A stretch of 64,000 nt of DNA from contig JARUPY010000471.1 of NCBI GenBank assembly GCA_029817715.1, positions 372,001 to 436,000 on the forward strand. The letters run 5' to 3'. This DNA comes from Melastoma dodecandrum (lineage: Eukaryota > Streptophyta > Magnoliopsida > Myrtales > Melastomataceae). Within the stretch, counting starts at the first letter, position 1; every line of letters starts with the position of its first letter. Of this stretch, positions 49,203-60,895 are shown piece by piece. The notes under the pieces were generated by a model. The model was not told the origin of the DNA. It searched no databases and saw only the letters and a program-made list of their open reading frames with translations. Position numbers and translations under genes: made by a program.

Positions 49203-50179
49203 GCCCCCAGCCTGTCACGATTAAATCAAGGAAGGCCTATCGTCTGGAGTCTCAAACACAAAGCACTAGAGCAACGAATGAAAAACAAACCTTCAAAGTG
49301 CCCATCTGGGCAAGGCACGAGCAAGAAGACGGCTCCATCCCCGTCAGCGAACCGCCCGTAATACCGACCGAGACCAAGCCTTCATTCGATTTATGTGGAA
49401 AACGGGCAATAAGAAAATGAATCAAAATCCAGGAAAGTGAACGTAAAACTTAGAACGAACGAATGGCACTGCAGCAAGCAATTCAAACACTCCCAGCAGG
49501 TGGAAAAAGAGCTGATCGTTGGGCACACTGAAACGAAAGGTAGAACAGAGGGGAACAGAGAATCGCGTGCAAACCATGTGGGGCCTTTCGGACAGCTCAA
49601 TGAGGACTCGACACGTGGCATCGATTTTATCTTCGTGGATAGATTCCATTTTGACATTCCGAGCTATCCATCGATTTTATCTTTACGTACGCAAAATATT
49701 TTGCTTATTAAGACCATAAGTTTTAAAATTGATAATTTGTCATTTCGGCAATTTCAGTTTCTAAAAGAAAAGGACATTCAAATAATTTCATGCGCTTAAA
49801 AAATTGTTATTTTAAACTAGTTCATGACTTAAAATAGAAATTTTGAATTTAATACCTTAATAAGTAAAATATAATAAAGTTCGGGAAGCAAATGCAATTC
49901 AAATATGATTCAAGTATAAGAATTATCTCTCGTTTCAAAACGTAATTTTAATTTTTAACAAGAATTTGTGATTTCAATTTCAATACGCTTAGAGAAAAAA
50001 TTTAAGAAAAGAAATAGTGTTTTCAAAAGACGATTAAAAGAATTATTAAAAATTTTTAAAATAATTTAACGCGCGAACTTTTCTCATCAGTAGAGTTTTT
50101 TTTTAATGAAATCGTTTATTTTCAGTATACATAAGAATAATTATTGAAGTACACTTTTTATTTCCAGTCCAAAGGTGAG
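49203..50179. other. Intergenic DNA
   Basis: Moderate-GC sequence to about 49660, then an AT-rich block to the end of the hydrolase gene. Nothing recognised. Confidence 0.4.
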
Positions 50180-52833
50180 TCAAGAAGACGTTCTTCTCGA
50201 GCCAATACGATCGTCTAGCCAAGAGATAATGTCCTCGAGAACTTGCAGGATCAGCTCGTCTGACTCGCCCTCGAGGAGGGAATGATACGCACCTGGATAT
50301 AACTTCAACGTCTTGTCCGTGCTCTTTGCCTTCTCGTACAAGGCCTTGCTGACTGATGGATCGGTGACTTTGTCGGCTTCGCCATGCATGATTAGCAATG
50401 GAAGAGAGACCTGCAAGACAGACAGTGGCATAAAAACGAACGAAGCAAACAAGACGAAGCCCAGTTCTAAGGAGGAGGAGCTCCTGCTACCTCTGGCAAC
50501 CTGCTCTCAATCTCATCAGTCGTTCTAAGCATCTCGAGGGCGGTCCTCAGGCGCGGCTTGTCCTTGTAAGCAATTACGTTGTAGGCCGTCTGCAATTTTT
50601 AAAGAATGATATCTTAGTCTGCCTTGATGCCGAGAAATACCTGGGTCTACAAATGAAATTTTAGAAGATCGTTTCGGTTCCAGCGACACCAACCAGCTCT
50701 CTCTTCTTTTCTTCTTTAAAAGCTGCTTCTGCCAGATCGGTCTGTGGGACTAACTTTAGCTTTGGAAGTAGCTTTGCGACACCAATGAGTACCTGCGTGA
50801 CTACCCATGGTGGATACATGTCGTCTGCAATCTGAATGACCCGAGAATGAGCCGTGCTAAAGAAACAGGTGCTCACAGATGAATCAAACTGCGGACGAGT
50901 GAAGAGTTCTTTTAATGATGAAAAAGGGTCTTACTTTGCACATTGGGGCAACAAGGATGGCGCCATCCCATGCAGTCGGTTGTTTTAGGTGGACCTTTAA
51001 GGCAACAGCTCCGCCCATTGATTGCCCAAATAGAAAACTAGGAAGAACACTGAATGCCGGGTTCTCTGAAATCAATAAAACTTGGATATCAGATTGCAAA
51101 TGTTAACTAACTAGATACGAGGAAACCCGGAAATGTGCCTCGAGCATACTTTTGACTTGTGAGAAGTACTCGATCACATCGTCGACAATCAAGGCAAAGC
51201 TCGGGATATAGCAATGCAACCCCTCTGAAAGACCTAGTCCTGGGTAATCCATGGAATAAACCGCGTAACCTGACGAAGCCAGCTTCCTCGCAATTCCTGA
51301 AACAAATTCGAGACATTCTCACTCACCGTGAATTCATATCCATTAGCAGGACCTTGACAAAAATCAGTTCCTGACCTTCAAAGAAAAAAGTGCAGGTATC
51401 TCCATAGCCATGACAATAACACACCACGGCTTTTGGCTTGGAGGCCACTGGGATCCAACTTTTTGTGAATATTTCCACTCCCCTGGAATTAACCACATAA
51501 TTCTGCAGAATTCGAAAAACATTTGATGAGGTAAATCTCATACTGGCCAACACTTCTTGGAGATAATGACATTTTCCTTTATAGACAAAAACCAATTCTG
51601 CATTGCTCTTGAGAACAACGAGAACTGTCCTCGGATATACATAAGTATTCTTCTTCTTATAAATGTACCGTGTCTGAAATAGTTTACAGCAATGCAAGCA
51701 AGCACAGAAACTGCCAAGACAAGGCATTTTATAAGATGCTTAAAGCTCGTTAAAGACAAGGAAGTCGGTTAAACAATGAATTTTTTCAAGTTACGGATCC
51801 ATGCTCAGATACTCGAGGTCACAGGAAGATGTCTTGCTGCCACAGCAACACTTTCATGTATTCAACCATCCAAACAAATCATAATTGAAAAACAGCCAAA
51901 GAATGAAAGCGCTTTTACCTCGTCCATTTGCAACCCATCAGACGGCATCTGCACCAAAAAAAATGTAAGGAAAATGCCGTTAAACCTTCTCTAACAAACT
52001 AAATCTCCAGATCAAGGAGGTAACCAATGTGGGCATAGAGTACAGCAGTGTATAAATACCAGCCACAAACACGTCATTCCACTGCAACAGAAAGACATAA
52101 TCACCCAATTTCAGTTCAGTGAGAAACAACAGCCCAAACAATACAATCGCCACCAGCTCCACAGTAAGGGCCATGCTTGGTTCGTGGAATGATGCCCCAA
52201 ATGGGATCGGTTTTGAATTAGAGAACTAAAAGACCATCCCATTGGTCGCCGTTCCACGAATCACACTATAAATCAATCAGTCTTTTTCAATTTGTTGATG
52301 GAAAAAGGAATTACGGCTGAAAAAATCAAGGACAGTTTACTTCCTGTCAAAACCAGGAGCATAAATGCTTTGATCGTTAAACCATGGGATTGCAGGGCGG
52401 CAGAGGAACAGATGAAAAACCGACAAAGCATTAAATGAAACACTCTCTCCCCATCAGTTAAAAATTCTCCCAACTCCCCAACCACCACAAAACAGAAGCT
52501 ACTAACCCAAAAAGTGTTCCCGACTTTAAAAAAAAAAAAACATGCCTTGCCAACAATCCCAAACTCACATGGCCAAAACCAAAAAGTCAATGGAATTCAT
52601 CAACTCACTCAGACAAATCCGAAGAAATCCACCAAATACAACAATCCCCGTTCTCCCTGCAATACAAACACGAGTACCTTGAACAGAACGTGGTCAAGAC
52701 CCAGCTGGATCTCCTTGAAAGCCTCCCGGACGCGCCGCCTCGCCGGGGCCTTGTCCATGTTCGAATCCAGTAGCTTCTGCAGCTCATCGCTGATTCCCGC
52801 TAGCTTAGGCTTATTGGGGGTTCTCGACGCCAT
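50180..52833 (-). CDS. Monoacylglycerol-lipase-like alpha/beta hydrolase (caffeoylshikimate-esterase-like group)
   Basis: Serine hydrolase of the Hydrolase_4 family. Plant members cleave monoacylglycerols, lysophospholipids or caffeoylshikimate, and the substrate cannot be read from sequence. Eight exons on the minus strand fit in phase: 52833-52678, 51948-51919, 51502-51376, 51296-51150, 51065-50935, 50831-50694, 50589-50491 and 50410-50180, giving 352 residues. Features are MASRTPNKPKLAG at the chosen start, oxyanion-loop YCHGYGDT, YSMDYPGLGLSEG, nucleophile elbow FGQSMGGA, catalytic Asp in HGEADKVTD and catalytic His in YPGAYHSLLEG. Exon 2 has only 30 bp (MPSDGLQMDE). An upstream in-frame ATG at 52911 would add a Gly/Lys-rich 26 residues; I prefer 52833. 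No damage was seen. Confidence 0.9.
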
Positions 52834-53022
52834 GGCCGCCGCCGAACCCTTCTTCTTCCTCGTGTCCTTGTCCTTGCCCCCCCCCGCCCCCCGATCGAGG
52901 CTTCGTCGCAATTACACGAAATGGGTGGTCAGCAAAAAAAGTCGATTCCTTTTTTGTTGGGGATGGAATCGATCGTTGTTGGGTCAAAACTCTGGGAGGA
53001 GGACAAGGAATAGGATTAACAG

Positions 53023-53043
53023 GAATAATAATAATAATAATAA
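53023..53043 (+). repeat. AAT microsatellite
   Basis: About seven AAT units upstream of the minus-strand hydrolase gene. Confidence 0.85.
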
Positions 53044-53321
53044 AAGTTTTTGGAATACCATTTTCTGGAAAATTGAAGTTTTAGTTTTTAAATTTTTGAA
53101 GATCAATAAATACGGTTTTGAGGTTATTATCTCGAATCATTCTAAAGAACTTAGAAATCTAACTTAACATATTTTAAAATTATAAATATTTTTATTTATA
53201 TTTAATAATTTTGAGTTGCTGATAAGTCTCTCTTTACGGATATCCGAACCTATCATTTTCTTGCTCTTGCCCTTTTTACGAGGCCTTAACCAATTCACTT
53301 GAGGTTTATAGTAACATTTGA

Positions 53322-53415
53322 TATATTTTTAGATTGATTAGAGTAATGTTTGAGGTTTTTTTAGATTGATTATAATAATGCTTAAGGTTTTTTTAGATTA
53401 ATTAGAGTAATGTGG
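53322..53415 (+). repeat. 32-bp tandem repeat, three units
   Basis: Units at about 53322-53351, 53352-53383 and 53384-53415 share GGTTTTTTTAGATTGATTA and AGTAATG. The first is slightly shorter and more diverged. Confidence 0.75.
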
Positions 53416-54544
53416 TGGATTTAATGTAGAAGTGTTCCATAAGGACATGAAATCGGAATCGGAATCGGAACCGGTACCAGAACCGATAGATTGGTTCTTG
53501 AATAATTCTTTGAGCTAAATGGTAGGTTTTAAGTTTAAAAAATAAAAAATCGATCATTACAGTGAGTTTCAGGTTCCACGTTCGGAACCTATCTAACCTG
53601 GAACCTACTCACCTCTAGTCGTGGTCTTTGAGATTAGATTTGTGGTTATTAATATCACTATTGTTATTAGAACTTTATTAATGAGCCTCCTTCGGTAAGA
53701 GTATATTATTTAAAATATATACTTTATTAATGAGCCTCCTTGTATTGTTACTATTCTTAGTATTTATATGTTTTAATGACAACTTATAATGTCATTTAAG
53801 TGAACATTAATGTAACGATAATAAATAGTATTAAATATGGTCATAATATTTAAATAATTTAATTAACGATTTTGGTGTACTTTTGAATTTTCTATTCTTT
53901 CTATAAATATAAATAAATGTGCGTGTAATTATTTGATTTAACTATTTAAACTTCACTAAATATTTATTTATCGTAAAACGACGAAAGGCGATCGATAGTA
54001 CAAAAACAACGTTACGTTAACATTTTCTCATTTTCTATTGAAGCCCATCACACGTAATACCAAACATGCCAATGTACGCCCATAACAAAACCCTTGTTAT
54101 TAATAATGAAAATTTTTTAGGAAGGTGGAGGACAACTTGGCTTGGACAACTAAACTCGGGGGGTGGGGATTGGGACCCACTTACATGTTCGCTGCTCTCA
54201 GGACAGGACACGGTCCAAGCCACGTGCAATTATCATCGTTAATAAAGCTTGCTTTCTAGATCTAATCTCACTAATCCAACCTTCCGTCTGATTTTTCCAC
54301 GTGACTATATTTTTGCCTGTCCCACCCCCACCAAATTAAAAATCTCGTCGTAATTTTTATGCAATTTTAATTAAAAATTATAAAAGGCTTTTTCATTATT
54401 GGATTTGTTTAAAAACGGTCCAAATATCATCGGGTTATTTCGGTAATTTTCGTTAGTATCAACCACTTAAGCTAAAGCCAAATAATAATCAACCACCAAA
54501 ACACAGGGCTCCACTCCTCGAAACCGAGCCTTCACTCTACCTAA

Positions 54545-54552
54545 TATAAATA
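54545..54552 (+). promoter_or_regulatory. Candidate TATA box of the gene at 55182
   Basis: TATAAATA followed 20-60 bases later by a long CT-rich run (54570-54620), a common plant leader feature. A donor near 54652 (AAG/GTAAAT) and an acceptor at 55143-55144 suggest a 5' UTR intron. Confidence 0.5.
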
Positions 54553-55181
54553 AAAACATCGTTCGGTCCTTTCTTTCCCTCCCCCTCCCCCTCCCCCTCC
54601 TCCGCCCGCCTCTCTCGCCCCACTCGCCGGAGGCCCACAGCGCAACCAGAAGGTAAATCACCCGCCGCCGCCTCCCTCGCCTTAGGGTTATCCTCCTCTC
54701 TTTCCGTTGCCAATCGTTGAAATCGGCAGCAGAGAGGCTGCTATTCTAAGTCCGATACGTCGTTTGACCGTTTGGTCGGTCCTCGTTATTTTCCCTGCGG
54801 ATCTTCGAGGGATCTGCCGCGGTTCCTCGTGAGCTTGCTAATTTTGGAGGTTGTGAGGTGTATTTTGTGCGGATCTGCCGGCAGCAGGGCTGTTATGGCG
54901 GTTTTTTTTCATCTGGCTTTTGTTGGCTTGTTTAGGGACGGGGCGACCGCGGAGTTATTAGATCCAGCGTTAATCGTTGACAGTGGGATGGACTTTTCTT
55001 TGTTCTGTGACGGATCTGCCGTGTCTCGTCTGGTGGTTGCGATATGTTTTTATTGTTGGAGATTATTCCGTTGATTTGTTCCTGATTGTCTGCTTTAACT
55101 GTTAGATCCATGAGTTATTTGTTGCTAAGGGCTGTATTTGTGCAGGCGTCGCTGTTCGGATTTCTTGCTGAGAACTTCCTG

Positions 55182-55886
55182 ATGGATCAGCATAGGATCA
55201 TCGAGGCGAACGCTTTTGTTGCCTTCGAGGAGATGAGAGGATACCTCTCGATCTCTGATCGGAGAGGCTTGTTGGCTTGCCCCAAGCCTCGCCGTGTGGG
55301 CCTCTCTTCGAGCGGCCTCCTGAGGCCTCAATTTAGGTATTGATGTTGCAGATATGTTGTTGTTTTGGTTGATTTTTCAGGATCGATGTTTTTTTTTACT
55401 GACTATGGGATTTATCTGCAGTCATCGTCCGGAGGTCAGCAAGAGTAGAGATGGAGCTGATCTGCTAGATTTAATCCTCAAGAAGGTGGTTGTTGTGTTT
55501 TGTCTCATAGGATCTACCTTCTTTATTACGTTGCCTTTTGGTGCACCAATCAAACTGAACCTACAAATTGATTGTTGCAGGAGGATTTTGAATCGGAGCA
55601 ACAGTCACCTGCTGTGACTGTTTTGATGACCCCATTTTATAGCGGATCACCACCATGCAGGGCTGAAAATCCCTTAGCACAGGATGCTCGTTTTAGGAAT
55701 GGAGCTATCCCTCCTATTGCAGCATCACCCGTTTTTTCTCCATCGGGTCTGCCTTCTCCATCATCTCCCACACCCAAAGGGTGTGCCAGGATGAAGTTTG
55801 GGCCGAAACCTGCTGCTGTTAGAATAGAAGGTTTTGATTGTCTTAGCAGGGATGGCCAGAATTCTAGCGTCCCTGCTATTGCATAG
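55182..55886 (+). CDS. Conserved plant protein of unknown function
   Basis: Three coding exons fit in phase: 55182-55336, 55422-55485 and 55581-55886, giving 174 residues. The start MDQHRIIEANAFVAFEEMRG is the first Met after the probable 5' UTR intron. The middle carries RDGADLLDLILKK. The C-terminal half is rich in Ser and Pro (MTPFYSGSPP, SPSGLPSPSS) and ends with a basic patch and KFGPKPAAVRIEGFDCL. There is no signal peptide, membrane segment or zinc finger. The motif set feels familiar as a small plant-specific family, but I cannot name it. The protein looks largely disordered, so a regulatory or adaptor role is possible. Confidence 0.75.
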
Positions 55887-56727
55887 TGGACTCCAAACAA
55901 AGAATTTGTACATAGAAGAGGAGTTCGAATGCAAAGAATCATTAATTCACACCCAAGAAGAACCATGATCGCAAGAGGTAATTTTCCACTCGACTATTTT
56001 GAAGTAGTAGAGATCAGGATGTTAATGTATCTAGTTGTAAATATTGATTATGCTGGTCCGAAGAGTTGGAGTGATGGTAGTTTGTAGTTGTATTAGGCGA
56101 GGCGTGGCCTGGTTGGTTGGTTGTAATATAGGAAGGCTTAGTGGGAGGAGCAAGTAAAATTTTATAGTCACGAGTCTGCCCTCGACCTGAGTGTCGTTTT
56201 TGTACATTAACTCTTGATTTTATCAGTTATAAATTAAAATCGCATTGTGCAATCTAATTTTGCAAGTTCTTGTAGTAATTCAAGATTTCAGCTATCCTCT
56301 CCTACCCTGCATTAGCTATAGAGCGCTATGCAAAACTGGCATTAATTCATTCAGACATGAAAACGAATCATGGTCGATGACACACTTGCCAACCCTTACC
56401 AATCGCCAAACACTGGTTTGGGTGGTTTGGGTGGCGAAAGTTCACACGAACCAACCATATTTTCCTACAAAACTCTCAGAAAAAGGAAAGAACATAGATT
56501 CAAGAAAGGGAAAAAAGAGATATATGCCAAATCATCATTTGCAAGGAATATCTGATATGATGTTATGTATCATCAAACATATTGAGATGTTTTTCCCAGA
56601 AAGGGCTTGGAACAAATTACCATTAGCAATTAACAAATCGCGAGCGGAAGAATTTTGACGTAGTCGCCAAAGGCAGACTTGGTACCCAGAGAGGCTACAA
56701 CACGATCACCAAGTGTGATTTTTTAAG
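55887..56727. other. Convergent 3' ends between the unknown gene and uS13
   Basis: Contains the 3' UTR of the gene at 55182 (to perhaps 56220) and the tail of the minus-strand uS13 gene. Short frames here resemble nothing known. Confidence 0.4.
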
Positions 56728-57655
56728 TCAACGTGGGGCTTTCTTCTTCCCGGCAATGGCAACCCTCTTACCCTTCAATGTCCTGCAGTTGTTCTTGGTA
56801 CGCTGTCCTCTGCAAGGCAAGCCCTGAATATGCCTTATCCCTCTGTAGCACTGAATTTCTTTCAGTCTCCTAATAGCGAGTCCATTGAACCTCCTCTGTG
56901 TAAAACGAATCAGCAAAACCATAATAGAGGTCAACGGATGGATGAGAAGAATCCCTAAAGTTCAATCGGCAAGAGCAACATACCAAGTCGCCTTCGATCA
57001 TGTATTTGGAGACTTCGTCACGAATTGTGATGAGCTCTTCCTCCGACAATTCCTTGGTGATCTTGTTCTCCATGTTGAGGCTGAAAAGAATTTCGCGAGC
57101 ACGGTTACGGCCGATGCCGTGGATGTATTGCAGAGAGTACTCAATTCTCTTGTTGTTGGGGATCTCAACCCCTCCCACACGAGCACACCGAATGCTTAGC
57201 CCGGGAAACTACAGTAAGAAGCAAGAAAAGTTACAGAAATTTTAACATCCCTCCAAAAACAAATCCTCCCAAAATATCTACATCCCATTCGAAGCGACAT
57301 TAAAACTTTCAGACTACTTTGCCTCCAATGGGCAGGTTAAAAAGCATCTCCTTTTTCCGATTAGATGCAACCATTCCTAAACCTCCACGGCACTCCCTCC
57401 CATTCGTACCCTCATCCCTAGCAGTAGCCATTAGACCTAACCCTAGCTCTCCATCCATCAACCAAAGGCCACTCCCACGCCTCAATTTCAGCTACGGAAC
57501 GAAACGATGGGAAACGAAACAGATGATAGGATTACCGAGGCAGCCGGTCTGGGACTAGGAGGTCGCAAAGAGAGCGCGGCCAATCCGTTGCAGATGAAGG
57601 AAACCGAAGGAGCCACCGCCGACGTCGCTGCCGCTGCTGCGAGTGCGGTCGTCAT
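56728..57655 (-). CDS. RPS13: Plastid ribosomal protein S13 (uS13c), nuclear-encoded
   Basis: Small-subunit protein at the head of the 30S ribosome, contacting the 50S subunit and tRNA. Three exons on the minus strand fit in phase: 57655-57536, 57208-56984 and 56895-56728, giving 170 residues. Exon 1 is Ala/Ser-rich ([20 protein letters not shown]) and fits a plastid transit peptide. The mature part reads [32 protein letters not shown], then [14 protein letters not shown] and [14 protein letters not shown], with the uS13 signature [20 protein letters not shown] and the tail KKKAPR. Bacterial-type sequence with a transit peptide argues for plastid over cytosolic S18; a mitochondrial target is less likely. 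An open frame starting at 57178 inside exon 2 would lack the transit peptide. Confidence 0.9.
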
Positions 57656-59630
57656 CTTCCCCCCCGGAGCTGAATGCTTCGTTCGAGCTGGAGAGAGCCT
57701 ACCACAAGGAAGCTTATCCTCTTCACTGTTTACCGCCGAAGAAGGCCGAGATCCTGGGCGGGGCCCATGTCCAGTCTGGGACCAATATATAAGTATTGGT
57801 TATGCACTTTCATCAAGTCCAAGCCCAATACACCCTTTGAGTAAGCCCATAACCATCTGGCGAATATCAGGCCCATCACTTGTATCAAGCTCAAGCCCAC
57901 GACCAAGACTGATGACGAGTCAGGAATGATGCCATATGAAAGAGGGGGAGGGAATTGGGTTTTTGGGGTTTGGGAGTAAGGAATTTAGGGTATGGAATTT
58001 AGTAGGTCGAAACTATTTTGTCTGAAACCCAGAATCAATTGATAGCCCAGTGTAGACCCAAGCCCAAGTAGTTTCGATCCAGATGTTAGCCTAGATCCGC
58101 TCCACGTCTGTTGTATTTGTAGGCCCGATAACTAGCCCGATACCTTTACTTGGGCTTGGGCATCTGTTTTGGGTCCTAAATTGGGCCTTTACGGTTTCCA
58201 AAAGTTCGTGCCGGGGGAGGGGATCACGATCCCTGTTGTTTATGGGGTATCATGATCAAGGCTTCGAATAGGAAAGAGTACTTACTTCTCGGGAGGGGAT
58301 ACTGTTAGATAAACCAGATGAAGGCCAATACCTCCACAGAGAGAGAACTTGGTATCGATCCGGTACATGGTCGACGATTTTGTGGGCTTTCTTTTACGCC
58401 TCGCCTTTCCCGGTGCATTTGATGGAGAAGGACAAACAGACCACTTAGAGCTGCATAAGCACGAGTCCATCGCAACAGAGAAGAAGAAACATAGAGAGAA
58501 AGGCATAGTAGGCGAACCACTTGTAGAGACTCGGTTCGTGAACAGCTTGTAAGCTGGCCGGCAAAAGTGGTAGAAGGATAGACTTCTGATGGACTGCATC
58601 AAAGTGTCACCCAAGAGTGTTAAAACGCATTTTGATAAATAAATTCAACAATGCAATTGATGAAGTGATAAAAGGAAAAAGTGTTCGCCCCGTCACCCTG
58701 AAAGGAAAACATGTAGAAGGATAGTGAGCTGTTGAGTAAATGCATAAAGGAAACCTTGACTGCTTGGAGAATATATTTGCATGATCTAAAAGGCAGGATG
58801 AAAACTTTAAGCATTGGGGTCGTGAGTGGCCTCTTCCATTTTATGAGAATCAACATGGGACACCATCTGCGAAAAGAACGTACTTAAAGTTTTACCAACA
58901 AACTTCTGTAAAATAACTTGAACTTGAACCTTTTGTAGAGTTGTTGTACATATTAGGATTGAATATGTGTATGGAGTTTGTGTGTTTGGACTACAAAATG
59001 ACTCTCGTAGAATAATCTAACTCAACTACAGAACGTGTCCTAATACATTTAACCCATCACAACCATTTTAAATGCATTCGTTCCTATGTGCATGCATCCA
59101 TCTTCATGAATCTCTATTCTCTAGATGCTCAACCTTTCCAAACGCTCTTGGGAATCACAAATTATCCATAAATAGTTAGTAAATTCATCTTTCAAAAGAG
59201 CAAGACGAGACAACTTGCTCATAGTATAAAATGAAAAAAAAAACACTAGCCACAAATTACAAACTTCATTGAATTTATGCTCCGTACGGCCAGGGCCAGG
59301 TCGGGTCTCGGTCCACACACTAACGGGGCCTCTAACGGGACAATGGATTCCAAGTAACATAATGCATCTCAACTTGCACTCGGACGACAGATTTAAGAAA
59401 TCTAAGGTTCAATCCGGATAGCCATAAAAGGGCAGCAAATCTACATTACAGAGTTTCCCCAGAGGGATCATTAGCAAGTTTTGCACAGTTGCAACCGTTG
59501 CTAATCCCGAATGGAACTTTTCGGCATCCAGTTTATATCTATTGCGGAGTAAAACAAGGACCCACGAGTAAGACCAGACCACATTACGGTATGGGGTGAC
59601 ATCTCATGACATTGATACAGACAGTATGCA
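57656..59630. other. Intergenic DNA between uS13 and the 14-3-3 gene
   Basis: 57656-57780 is the likely uS13 promoter side. The rest has repeated AAGCCCA/TGGGCTT words, including an inverted pair near 58057 and 58148, and a 110-codon minus-strand frame (58282-58614) with no recognisable family. No gene is called. Confidence 0.4.
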
Positions 59631-60895
59631 TCACTTGGGTTCGTCGGTGGGTTCCTGCTTCGAACCTTCCTTGGGATCGTCACTGTCGTCCTGCAAGTAT
59701 TATAGACAAAATAAAATACCATGAGTTCCCTGAATATTAATTCCTAAAAATATGATTGAGCACTGCCATGAGGAAAGATAGAGACCGCAATATCGGAAGT
59801 CCAGAGAGTCAAGTTGTCTCTGAGCAGCTGCATGATCAATGTACTGTCCTTGTAAGAGTCTTCGCCCAGGGTATCCAGCTCAGAGATGGCCTCGTCAAAA
59901 GCCTGAAATGATTGACAGCATAAATTAGGATTTCCTACTCCTGATTATCCTCATCCCAACACATCTGAGAATTTCATTTACCCGTCACATTATTGACACC
60001 ACTCAAAAGGCAGCCTACAACATACATCATCACTTTCAAAACTCAAAACAAATAAAAGAAGAAAATCTAAAGAACCTTCATAGCATATGTCATGCAAGTC
60101 CCCCACTGTCTTAGTAATCACTCAATCATTTATGATTGCGCTATCTGAAATACCACTGACTGTTTGACATGCAGAGCCATTAGAGGTTATACCTGCTTGG
60201 CAAGATTACAGGCACGATCGGGTGAATTGAGAATCTCATAAAAGAAAACAGAGAAGTTCAGGGCAAGTCCCAGCCTGATCGGATGGGTGGGTGCTAGTTC
60301 AGCAGCAGCAATTTCCTTTAAACAAGCGAAGCAGAAGTCATCAGTATGGCGGCAGTCAAAATAGAGAGAAAACATGACAAAAACTGGGAAATTGGTAGCT
60401 TTCGAACACCTGAGCGGATTTGTAGGCCAGTAAAGTACTCTCGGCAGCTTCCTTCCTCTCAGTCCCTGTCTTAAATTCAGCCAGATAACGATAATAATCA
60501 CCTTTCATCTTCAGATAGAACACCTTGGATTCAGCAGCTGAGGCGGAAGGAACCAGATGTGACTCGAGAAGACTGAGAATCCCATCACAGATTTTGCTCA
60601 ACTCAGCTTCAATCTTCCCCCTATAATCCTTGATGAGTGTGACATGATCCGCATTTCCCCTGCTGTCTTCTTTCTGCTCAATGGAAGAAATGATCCTCCA
60701 TGAAGCCCTCCTTGCACCGATGACATTCTTGTAGGCAACAGAGAGCAAATTACGTTCCTCAACAGTCAACTCCTCCACATCCACGATCTTGACAACTTTC
60801 TCCATGAATTCTACCATCTCCTCATATCGCTCGGCCTGTTCAGCCAGCTTGGCCAGGTACACATTTTCCTCGCGCGAGGCATCACTCGACGGCAT
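59631..60895 (-). CDS. 14-3-3 protein
   Basis: Phosphoserine/threonine-binding adaptor that acts as a dimer on plasma-membrane H+-ATPase, nitrate reductase and many signalling proteins. Four exons on the minus strand fit in phase: 60895-60410, 60315-60193, 59902-59786 and 59690-59631, giving 261 residues. Family signatures are present: [67 protein letters not shown] and [18 protein letters not shown]. The acidic C-terminal tail is [19 protein letters not shown]. The start [20 protein letters not shown] is standard. A 5' UTR intron is likely (donor CG/GTAATT near 61582, acceptor near 60918), preceded by a CT-rich leader. The isoform cannot be fixed by eye. Confidence 0.95.

Larger units (their letters stand above)
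52834..54544. other. AT-rich intergenic DNA
   Basis: Holds an AAT microsatellite (53023-53043), a 32-bp tandem repeat (53322-53415) and a GGAATCGGAATCGGAACCGG-type repeat region near 53450-53650 that looks like an old transposon fragment. No gene recognised. Confidence 0.45.

Noticed and set aside
52514..53167. 217-codon plus-strand frame
   Set aside because: Antisense to exon 1 of the hydrolase gene and running into low-complexity Asn codons from the AAT microsatellite.
58282..58614. 110-codon minus-strand frame
   Set aside because: No homologous motif, no splice or promoter context; could be non-coding transcript but unsupported.
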